This document shows positions 32,878-37,332 of a stretch of 37,332 nt of DNA, in pieces. Within the stretch, counting starts at the first letter, position 1. Every line of letters starts with the position of its first letter. The notes beneath the pieces are model-generated. The model did not search any database. It saw only the letters and a list, made by a program, of their open reading frames with translations, and was not told where the DNA came from. The position numbers and the translations under genes are program-made. The DNA is from a virus: the IMG/VR virus record IMGVR_UViG_3300031857_000579, positions 1 to 37,332 of that record. One strand, 5' to 3'.

Positions 32878-32935
32878 AGCGGCTAGCCCGCGAGGGTGAA
32901 CACAGTAAACCGTAACAGTAATTGGAGATCACATC

Positions 32936-33124
32936 ATGAACAAATCTGAAATTCGCGAATTGAACAAGATCGAGCAATATCACGCTGCAGGCCTGGGCCT
33001 TGATTTTGTGGCCCGTGCATTGTCTGCGCTGATTCGCTCAGCTCGCACAAATAAGAGCGCCGCAGCACTGCGTGAAGCTGCTACCCGCCTGGGTGTAGTT
33101 GGTCACCCTGAATTCATCGCCTAA
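32936..33124 (+). CDS. Hypothetical small protein
   Basis: A 62-residue helical, slightly basic protein with ribosome site TTGGAGATC. The sequence shows two Ala-rich helices (GLDFVARALSALIRSARTNK and AALREAATRLG) without Cys or membrane segments. It is the first gene after the palindrome array and its promoter, so it should be among the earliest expressed. The compact helical form would suit a regulator or host-takeover protein, but no family is recognised. Confidence 0.7.
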   Translation: MNKSEIRELNKIEQYHAAGLGLDFVARALSALIRSARTNKSAAALREAATRLGVVGHPEFIA

Positions 33125-33131
33125 TGTAATC

Positions 33132-33152
33132 GGCCAGGCGCGAAGCCTGGCC
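33132..33152 (+). other. Stable intergenic hairpin
   Basis: GGCCAGGC (33132-33139), loop GCGAA, GCCTGGCC (33145-33152): eight G/C-rich pairs between the first and second genes of the operon. No T-run follows, so it is more likely an mRNA processing or stability element than a terminator. A tandem CCGTAAC CCGTAAC repeat (33154-33167) follows it. Confidence 0.55.
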
Positions 33153-33178
33153 ACCGTAACCCGTAACCTGGAAAGATC

Positions 33179-33424
33179 ATGCTAATCGAATTCACAACAG
33201 ACCGCACATATGACGGCCCCCAGCGAATCACCGTGAAAGTGGAAAGAATCGTTTTTGACGTTGACTTTCCCGGGTTTGCTGATGTAACGGCCACATTCAA
33301 AGATCATTCGCGCCACATCATGGGCCGGGTGTTCCTGCCCGTTATGCCTGAGAAATTCACGCCCCAGCAGCTGCAGCGCGAACTAATGGCCGCCTACGAT
33401 GCAACCCAGTATGAATCAATTTAA
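33179..33424 (+). CDS. Hypothetical small protein
   Basis: An 81-residue protein with ribosome site CTGGAAAGATC. The first two-thirds are alternating short strands (MLIEFTTDRTYDGPQRITVKV, split here as LIEFTTDRTY and PQRITVKVERIVFDVD) and the C-terminus a helix (TPQQLQRELMAAYDATQ). Acidic overall. No motif or family recognised. Second gene of the small-gene operon. Confidence 0.68.
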   Translation: MLIEFTTDRTYDGPQRITVKVERIVFDVDFPGFADVTATFKDHSRHIMGRVFLPVMPEKFTPQQLQRELMAAYDATQYESI

Positions 33425-33434
33425 AGAGCACATC

Positions 33435-33575
33435 ATGAAACACGCACAACACTACATCGAATTAAACCCCGAGCGCGTACCCGTTGACGAACCCTCAGAC
33501 CTGGCCATTGTGGCCGGAGCTGCTGCCCTGCTGGCCGGCCTGGGTTTTGTCCTTATCGTTTTGTTTTCACTGTAA
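33435..33575 (+). CDS. Single-span small membrane protein (46 aa)
   Basis: A 46-residue protein with a polar N-terminal half (KHAQHYIELNPERVPVDEP) and one C-terminal hydrophobic segment (about 23-46, LAIVAGAAALLAGLGFVLIV). The charge pattern suggests an inner-membrane anchor with the N-terminus probably cytoplasmic or periplasmic, undetermined. It follows the previous gene after ten bases. Such peptides in early operons sometimes act on membrane or host targets; no specific role can be given. Confidence 0.6.
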   Translation: MKHAQHYIELNPERVPVDEPSDLAIVAGAAALLAGLGFVLIVLFSL

Positions 33576-33605
33576 CCCGTAACCGTAACCCTGGAGAATC
33601 TAATC

Positions 33606-33893
33606 ATGAAACTGAAACACACCCCCGGCCCCTGGTTCGCTCGGCCTGCTATCCGAAGCGGAGAATTCAACGTCACTGCACAATCTGGGGGTTTCGCGCC
33701 CCTGGCCAAAGTCAAGGGAGACAAGCGCAGCACAAGTGCCGACGCCCTGCACAATGCCCGCCTGATGGCCGCCGCCCCTGACCTACTCGCCGCTTTGCTG
33801 GCCATGCTCGAGCACTGCCCAGATCTTGAGAAAACCGGCGAGATCGTTGACGCCGTGAAGCTCGCCCGTGCTGCTATCGAGAGGGCCGCATAA
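33606..33893 (+). CDS. HTPGPW-type phage early protein
   Basis: A 95-residue protein with strong site CTGGAGAATC. It begins MKLKHTPGPW and has NARLMAAAPDLLAALLAMLE near 50-70, the two signature blocks of a large family of small phage proteins found in early regions of many siphoviruses and podoviruses. Function unknown in the family. The GTAACC-rich spacer precedes it; the stop overlaps the next start as TAATG. Confidence 0.75.
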   Translation: MKLKHTPGPWFARPAIRSGEFNVTAQSGGFAPLAKVKGDKRSTSADALHNARLMAAAPDLLAALLAMLEHCPDLEKTGEIVDAVKLARAAIERAA

Positions 33894-34192
33894 TGAAAAA
33901 CGAAAACCCCGTTCTGCTGGCCGCCGCCGTTGATCGCCTGGCACTAATCAAGGCCCAGATCGCAAACCTGAAGGCCGAAGAGGATCAAATCAAGGCCGTT
34001 CTAATCGAAGCTGGCCAGGCGGCCATTGAAGGCCAATTGCACCGGGCCGCGGTGAGTTTCTGCCCTGGCCGCGATGTAACAGACTGGAGATCCATCGCTG
34101 AGCACTTTGCACCGTCCCGCCAGTTGATCACGGCGCACACGGCCACCGGGGCCGCGTTCTACACTGTGCGCGTAAGCGCTCGCAAAGCATAA
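33893..34192 (+). CDS. Hypothetical protein with N-terminal coiled coil
   Basis: A 99-residue protein. An N-terminal helix (AAVDRLALIKAQIANLKAEE, then QIKAVLIEAGQ) likely forms a coiled coil, followed by a small globular part with RAAVSFCPGRDVTDWRSIAE and a strand-rich end. This two-part pattern occurs in other phage early proteins, but I know no assigned activity. Translationally coupled to the upstream gene. Confidence 0.7.
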   Translation: MKNENPVLLAAAVDRLALIKAQIANLKAEEDQIKAVLIEAGQAAIEGQLHRAAVSFCPGRDVTDWRSIAEHFAPSRQLITAHTATGAAFYTVRVSARKA

Positions 34193-34202
34193 GGGGCAGG
34201 CC

Positions 34203-34481
34203 ATGGATCACTTACCTAAGTTAATCGAATTCAAGGGCCGTAAGCCCAGCAAAGCCCAGATTTTTAAGCGCTGCGCCGACCTGGCCGATGCTGGCCACAC
34301 TTTTATTGAAGTGCAATGGGGTGAAAACTGGTTTACCCTGGACAAGCAGGGCAACGCCGGCAACTGGTACGGCCACGGCTGGATCAAGGATATCGCCGCC
34401 GATAGTATCGCCGCCGAGCTCAACGCCACGGATCCCGCCCGGTTCCTGCGCAACCATTTTCAAATTATCAACGTGAGGTAA
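34203..34481 (+). CDS. Hypothetical protein
   Basis: A 92-residue protein with site GGGGCAGGCC. It is rich in Trp and aromatic residues (EVQWGENWFTLDKQG, NWYGHGWIKDIA), suggesting a compact alpha/beta fold with an exposed aromatic surface. No Cys pair, membrane span or family. It lies between the coiled-coil gene and a 49-residue gene. Confidence 0.65.
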   Translation: MDHLPKLIEFKGRKPSKAQIFKRCADLADAGHTFIEVQWGENWFTLDKQGNAGNWYGHGWIKDIAADSIAAELNATDPARFLRNHFQIINVR

Positions 34482-34484
34482 ACC

Positions 34485-34634
34485 ATGCAATACGAAAACA
34501 CCGACCTAAATTATGCTGAATTCACCGCCGACGATAAGAGAGCGCTCGCCGACATGGAGCGCGAGATCCGCACCGCGGCCAGGCGTGCCCAGCTGCAACA
34601 GCTGCGCGAACAGCTCGAAGGGGGCCAGGCATGA
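34485..34634 (+). CDS. Small helical protein (49 aa)
   Basis: A 49-residue protein starting three bases after the preceding stop, with GTGAGGTA as ribosome site. After a polar start (MQYENTDLNYAEFTADD) it is one charged helix (MEREIRTAARRAQLQQLREQ) that predicts a coiled coil. It overlaps the next gene as ATGA, so it may be translated mainly as a coupled partner of the Cys-rich protein. Confidence 0.6.
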   Translation: MQYENTDLNYAEFTADDKRALADMEREIRTAARRAQLQQLREQLEGGQA

Positions 34635-35311
34635 AATACCATTTTGTTTTGAAATCTGCGAACAGCAAAACCGGCCCCCTGCCCGTGACCTATTCCCAGC
34701 GGGAAACCTGCCCCGAGAGCTGCCCACACTATCGGGCCGACTGCTACGCCGAAGACTACTACACCCGCATGAGCTGGGATCGCGTAGCGCAGCGAGGGGG
34801 CACGCTCGCCCAGCTCTGCGAATCAGTGGCCGCCCTGCCTGCTGGCCAGTTATGGCGGTTCAACGTCGCCGGGGATCTACCCGGCGCAGGCGAGCACGTT
34901 GACGCCGCCGCCCTGGGTGAGATCGTACGGGCCAACACTGGCCGCCGCGGGTTCACGTACACGCACAAGAAAACCCCCGAAGCGCTCTACTGGGCACAAT
35001 GCGCCACCGACTGGGGGTTCACGGTTAACCTAAGCGCTGATGATGCAGGCGAGGCCGACGCGCTGGCCGCCGTATCGCGTGCGCCCTTAACGTGCATCGT
35101 GCCCATGGACACACCAGAGAAAACCGAAACGCCAGAAGGCCGGACAATCATTGTCTGCCCAGCTCAAACCCGCGACGATATAACGTGCGCCACCTGCGGG
35201 CTTTGTGCCCGTGCTGATCGCCGGGTAATTATCGGTTTTCGCGCCCATGGATCGCGTGCCCGGGTAACTGATGCGCTGGCCAGGCGCGTTATTCCAATTA
35301 TGAAAGCATGA
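34631..35311 (+). CDS. Cys-rich, possible metal- or Fe-S-binding protein (DUF7227-like)
   Basis: The largest gene of the GC-rich module, 226 residues. The N-terminal Cys set C27-x3-C31-x6-C38 ends in CYAEDYY, like the CYAE of the phage Gp37/Gp68 radical-SAM-like family, although the usual CxxxCxxC spacing is absent. Further strands (WRFNVAGDLPG, GFTYTHKK, FTVNLSADD, CIVPMD) alternate with helices in a TIM-barrel-like order. A C-terminal cluster C176, C186-x2-C189-x2-C192 could bind another metal. I think it is a metalloprotein of unknown activity, perhaps DUF7227; the name is from memory and needs checking. Confidence 0.6.
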   Translation: MKYHFVLKSANSKTGPLPVTYSQRETCPESCPHYRADCYAEDYYTRMSWDRVAQRGGTLAQLCESVAALPAGQLWRFNVAGDLPGAGEHVDAAALGEIVRANTGRRGFTYTHKKTPEALYWAQCATDWGFTVNLSADDAGEADALAAVSRAPLTCIVPMDTPEKTETPEGRTIIVCPAQTRDDITCATCGLCARADRRVIIGFRAHGSRARVTDALARRVIPIMKA

Positions 35312-35315
35312 ACCT

Positions 35316-35555
35316 ATGATAAACCTTGAAAATCTAACGGCCACCGAAGCCGAAGCCCTGGCCTATTCTGAGGGGTTCCCAGGCACGGCTAGGCAATTTG
35401 CCAGGATCGCCGACCTGCAGCGGGCACTAGGGCAGGCCGTGGCCGCCCTTGAAGAGATCGCCTACCATATGCCCGAAAAACACCGGCCAGGGGCCGCACG
35501 TGAAACCCTGGCCATTATTGAAGACATAGTAAACCCGAAGGATCTACCGAAATGA
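35316..35555 (+). CDS. Hypothetical helical protein
   Basis: A 79-residue acidic protein made mostly of helices (TATEAEALAYSEGFPG, IADLQRALGQAVAALEEIAY). It begins four bases after the Cys-rich protein's stop and overlaps the following start by 4 bases. No motif recognised. The close spacing suggests it is made with the Cys-rich protein. Confidence 0.65.
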   Translation: MINLENLTATEAEALAYSEGFPGTARQFARIADLQRALGQAVAALEEIAYHMPEKHRPGAARETLAIIEDIVNPKDLPK

Positions 35556-35728
35556 AATACACCGAAGCCGATTACATAAACGCCGGTTTTCAATTTGAGC
35601 GCGACAAGATCCCCGCCCAGTCGCTGCGCATGATGCTGGAATCGGAAAGCCTTGATTTTCGCGCCGAAGCTCGCCGCCTGATCGAGCAGGGCCGAGCTGA
35701 GGCCAGGCTGTCGGCGGCCCAGGCATGA
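35552..35728 (+). CDS. Small helical protein (58 aa)
   Basis: A 58-residue protein with ATGA overlaps at both ends. It begins MKYTEADYINAGFQFERDK and ends in an Ala/Arg/Glu-rich amphipathic helix (LDFRAEARRLIEQGRAEARL). The amphipathic helix could bind nucleic acid or a partner. Function unknown. Confidence 0.62.
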   Translation: MKYTEADYINAGFQFERDKIPAQSLRMMLESESLDFRAEARRLIEQGRAEARLSAAQA

Positions 35729-35784
35729 GCGCTTTAATCGCCGCCGCTATCGTCGCATTACTGGCCGCCGCCTGGGATCTGTAA
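35725..35784 (+). CDS. Hydrophobic micro-peptide (19 aa)
   Basis: Starts in the ATGA that ends the preceding gene and encodes 19 residues, SALIAAAIVALLAAAWDL after Met: nearly all Ala, Leu, Ile and Val, then a Trp-Asp end. It would form a single membrane helix. It is the last frame before the terminator. The coupled start and the uniform hydrophobicity argue for expression, but a length of 19 makes it uncertain. Confidence 0.45.
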   Translation: MSALIAAAIVALLAAAWDL

Positions 35785-35812
35785 CCCGCTGGCCAGGCTA
35801 ACCCCTAAGCTA

Positions 35813-35841
35813 CCCCCAGCTCACCCGCTGGGGGCTTTTTT
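35813..35841 (+). terminator. Terminator of the small-gene operon
   Basis: CCCCCAGC (35813-35820), loop TCACCC, GCTGGGGG (35827-35834), then C and six T residues (35836-35841). A strong intrinsic terminator closing the 32936-35784 operon. Its loop and 3' arm contain ACCCGCTGGGG, one base off the ACCC-N3-GGGT palindrome. Confidence 0.85.
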
Positions 35842-35862
35842 AACCCTAATTCTGAGGATCTT

Positions 35863-36171
35863 ATGACACCAACTAACCCGCCACAATTTACCGCCGACCT
35901 GCTGGCCATGATCGAGCGCCAGGCACTGAGCGACACCAGGGCCGCCGGCCTGCTGGGTGTCCCAGTGTTCACCCTGCGCAAGTGGACAGCTGGCCAACGT
36001 GCCCCCAGCGCCGCCGCCGTGCGCCTGCTGTCCGTGCTGGGCACGCTCGAAGCGCTGGCCCCCGATGTGCTGGCCGCACTCACGCCGCCGGACGCCGCCG
36101 CCCCTACAAGGAGCGCCGGACGGCCTAAGAAACAAAGCCTTAAGGCTCCCAACCAGCCGATAACCGGTTAA
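35863..36171 (+). CDS. Helix-turn-helix DNA-binding protein
   Basis: A 102-residue protein with site TGAGGATC. Residues about 20-58 (LSDTRAAGLLGVPVFTLRKW then TAGQRAPSAAAVRLLSVL) form a clear XRE/YdaS-type HTH, with a recognition helix around VPVFTLRKW. The C-terminus is basic (GRPKKQ, AT-hook-like) and ends KAPNQPITG, a tail repeated at the start of the next gene. It is the best candidate in the window for a regulator that binds the palindrome array, though this is inference. Confidence 0.75.
   Translation: MTPTNPPQFTADLLAMIERQALSDTRAAGLLGVPVFTLRKWTAGQRAPSAAAVRLLSVLGTLEALAPDVLAALTPPDAAAPTRSAGRPKKQSLKAPNQPITG
36129..36161 (+). repeat. 33-base direct repeat, copy 1
   Basis: Matches 36205-36237 at 30 of 33 bases, including a perfect 21-base core (36141-36161). 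It encodes the KQS-x-KAPNQPI tail of the HTH protein. Confidence 0.85.
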
Positions 36172-36202
36172 GGCATCGAACTACTGACTAAGGAATCCAA
36201 CC

Positions 36203-36412
36203 ATGAAACAAAGTTCTAAGGCTCCCAACCAGCCGATCCGTAGCATCACGCTCAAAGTCACCGAGGACTTCCAAACTGTGCGTGACTTGCTGACCAAAAA
36301 CTCGGGCAGTAACATGACCTACAACCAAACCGTGGCCCACCTGTGCCACTTTTACCTGATCCAAACCCAACAAACCAACAAACCCTGCACAGTCTGGAGG
36401 CACCCACAATGA
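36203..36412 (+). CDS. Hypothetical small protein, possible RHH-like
   Basis: A 69-residue protein with site TAAGGAATCC. It opens with KQSSKAPNQPIRSITLKVTE: the first 11 residues repeat the tail of the upstream HTH protein, and IRSITLKVTEDFQTVRDLL could be the strand and helix of a ribbon-helix-helix domain. A second helix (YNQTVAHLCHFYLIQTQQ) follows. Function unknown; a DNA-binding role is possible. Confidence 0.6.
   Translation: MKQSSKAPNQPIRSITLKVTEDFQTVRDLLTKNSGSNMTYNQTVAHLCHFYLIQTQQTNKPCTVWRHPQ
36205..36237 (+). repeat. 33-base direct repeat, copy 2
   Basis: Second copy of 36129-36161, 76 bases downstream, lying at the start of the next gene in the same coding phase (K-Q-S-x-K-A-P-N-Q-P-I). 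Three adjacent bases differ (CCT versus TTC). Confidence 0.85.
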
Positions 36413-36504
36413 CATGGCCGTTTCCCCCATTCCCAAACCCACTGGATCGCGGTACAAAGGTTCCCAAGTTCAACCCTGACAACTACGAGGACGCACCACT
36501 ATGA
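36409..36504 (+). CDS. Tiny Pro/Phe-rich protein (31 aa)
   Basis: A 31-residue frame beginning MTWPFPPFPNPLDRG and ending YEDAPL, with ATGA overlaps to the genes on both sides and CTGGAGGCACCC as ribosome site. Very Pro-rich at the N-terminus. It may be a real micro-protein or a coupling element that carries ribosomes into the next gene. No homology can be suggested. Confidence 0.5.
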   Translation: MTWPFPPFPNPLDRGTKVPKFNPDNYEDAPL

Positions 36505-37115
36505 CTAAAGACGAAGCATTACGCCTTGCATTGGAGGCGTTGGAATCAACTGGTGAAAACGATGGATACCACGGATTAACTCAATACTTTGACGAAAAAA
36601 TGGTTGACAAAGCCATCACCGCCATTAAAGCCGCACTAGAAGCGAAGGATGAGCCTGTCAATGATGAATTGCGCAGACTGCATGACCTACTCGGCAAAGC
36701 CAATGCACTGGCCCGTATCCGTGCCGCTGAAATCGAATCCATGAAAGCCAGTTTGTACGGACTTTATGAGTTGAAAAAACAGCGTGACGAATTGGAGCAA
36801 TGGCTGACCAAAACCGAGGCGCAACTTGGGGAAGCGGTATGGAACTATGGCGAACTTAAAAGGGAGCAATTGGCGAACCAACAAAATACTTCTGGTTCGC
36901 CAATCTTTTCAGAACTTCACTGCATCTGCGGGGCCGAATGGGAATGGCGAAATCGTGACTGGGAACTTGTCGCCACCCCACCACAGCGCACATGGGTAGG
37001 GCTGACGGATGAGGAGATTGTTTTGATTGTGGCTGAGTGTGCGGCTTCTCATCAGCACACGGACATTCACTTTGCCAGAGCCATTGAAGCCAAACTCAAG
37101 GAGAAGAACACATGA
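36501..37115 (+). CDS. Hypothetical phage protein with central coiled coil
   Basis: A 204-residue protein. Three parts are visible: an N-terminal helical block (EALRLALEALESTG, then KAITAIKAALEAKDEPVN) common to many phage early proteins, a central coiled coil (ELKKQRDELEQWLTKTEAQL), and a C-terminal part with a Cys pair (LHCICGAEWEWRNRDWE) and WVGLTDEEIVLIVAECA. The His-rich IEAKL end leads into LKEKNT, identical to the end of the partial gene at the left edge. Such proteins are probably assembled from exchangeable modules; function unknown. Confidence 0.65.
   Translation: MTKDEALRLALEALESTGENDGYHGLTQYFDEKMVDKAITAIKAALEAKDEPVNDELRRLHDLLGKANALARIRAAEIESMKASLYGLYELKKQRDELEQWLTKTEAQLGEAVWNYGELKREQLANQQNTSGSPIFSELHCICGAEWEWRNRDWELVATPPQRTWVGLTDEEIVLIVAECAASHQHTDIHFARAIEAKLKEKNT
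37093..37115 (+). repeat. 23-base repeat shared with 105-127
   Basis: Exactly identical to 105-127. In both places it holds the last codons LKEKNT, the ribosome site AAGGAGAAG and the ATGA junction to the next gene. The flanking sequences differ on both sides. Confidence 0.85.
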
Positions 37116-37240
37116 GTGATGGCTATTACTGCGTAGTGTGCGGCAGGTTTTTGTTGGCAAACGAACACGGGGTCATTGTGCATGACGATATATTGCATCC
37201 GCAAAAAATGGATTTTGCAGACGAGGAGAAACCACAATGA
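37112..37240 (+). CDS. Small zinc-ribbon-like protein (42 aa)
   Basis: A 42-residue protein with start in the ATGA of the preceding stop and a strong AAGGAGAAG site. It begins YYCVVCGRFLLANEHGVIVH, a Cys-x2-Cys plus His arrangement (C7, C10, then His residues) resembling small phage zinc-ribbon proteins, and ends acidic (FADEEKPQ). It may bind metal; function unknown. Confidence 0.65.
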   Translation: MSDGYYCVVCGRFLLANEHGVIVHDDILHPQKMDFADEEKPQ

Positions 37241-37332
37241 CTCCATTAGTTTGTAAAGCCGTTAAGTTCGCGCCAGAGCCAGAAACAGCACTGTGGTTTG
37301 ATGTTGGTCAGATGAATACAACTCCCGCAATG
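37237..37332 (+). CDS. N-terminal part of a hypothetical protein (3' partial)
   Basis: Begins in the ATGA ending the preceding gene and runs 32 codons off the window without a stop. Visible sequence: MTPLVCKAVKFAPEPETALW then FDVGQ. The next codons are missing. Nothing more can be said. Confidence 0.55.
   Translation, partial: MTPLVCKAVKFAPEPETALWFDVGQMNTTPAM

Larger units (their letters stand above)
32268..32935. other. Divergent control region and possible replication origin
   Basis: The longest gap without a convincing gene. From left to right: candidate leftward promoter (32277-32305); an A/T-rich stretch (32340-32362); a GC-rich block (about 32375-32700) with recurring GTGAATC, GATTCGCTGGCC and CGCTGGCCATCGC phrases; the seven ACCC-N3-GGGT palindromes; and the rightward promoter at 32850-32877. 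Open frames on both strands (about 90-99 codons) have no ribosome site and odd Arg/Pro/Trp-rich composition, so I do not call them genes. An A/T-rich patch beside iteron-like repeats would also fit an origin. Confidence 0.5.

Noticed and set aside
33132-33152. tRNA or terminator
   Set aside because: Only one hairpin, no cloverleaf and no T-run.
1-37332. Direct circular closure of the window
   Set aside because: Joining the last base to the first gives a frame after the partial gene at 37237 that differs from the real frame at 2-127 and soon hits a stop; the ends share only the 23-base junction repeat, not terminal sequence. Closure could still exist with missing bases.

Overview
The window looks like most or all of a tailed-phage genome with a P22-type (podovirus) head and short-tail gene set, most likely from a proteobacterial, possibly freshwater Burkholderiales, host. 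The morphogenesis assignment rests on recognisable terminase subunits, a P22 gp1-like portal, scaffold, gp5-like coat, gp4- and gp10-like tail accessory proteins and gp7-like ejection protein. The host is inference from general similarity of the small phage genes. I see no integrase, phage RNA polymerase, tRNA, rRNA, insertion sequence or CRISPR array.

Layout. (1) 2-357, plus: the end of one small gene and a second small gene. (2) 380-2892, minus: a prim-pol/DUF3987 primase, apparently coupled to a 13-residue leader ORF. (3) 2912-9830, plus: the replication operon, with a small RHH-like protein, a Pro/Ala-rich protein, a Cas4-like nuclease, a DUF2815 protein, a family B DNA polymerase behind a structured leader, a VRR-NUC nuclease, a SNF2-type helicase and small genes. 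(4) 9796-32267, minus: the late region. In transcription order it holds TerS, TerL, two tiny basic proteins, a GroES-like protein, portal, a DUF5856-like protein, a block of fibre and tailspike genes, scaffold, coat, decoration-like proteins, gp4, gp10, a fibre/adaptor, cupin, three ejection-type proteins and a lysis cassette ending in an M15 endolysin. (5) 32268-32935: the largest non-coding region, a divergent control region with seven copies of a short palindrome (ACCC-N3-GGGT) beside candidate promoters in both directions. (6) 32936-35841, plus: a GC-richer operon of small, tightly packed early-type genes with a Cys-rich protein, closed by a strong terminator. (7) 35863-37332, plus: an HTH gene and more small genes, running off the window.

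How it fits together. Prim-pol primase, PolB, SNF2 helicase, Cas4-like and VRR nucleases and the DUF2815 protein make a self-contained replication and recombination set, joined to P22-like virion genes: a mosaic genome. Expression appears to be organised outward from 32.3-32.9 kb (late genes leftward, small early genes rightward) and outward from about 2.9 kb (primase leftward, replication operon rightward). Candidate new features are the palindrome array, the possible pseudoknot leader of the polymerase gene, hairpins after the three capsid-shell genes, the uORF-coupled primase, and two direct repeats at gene seams.
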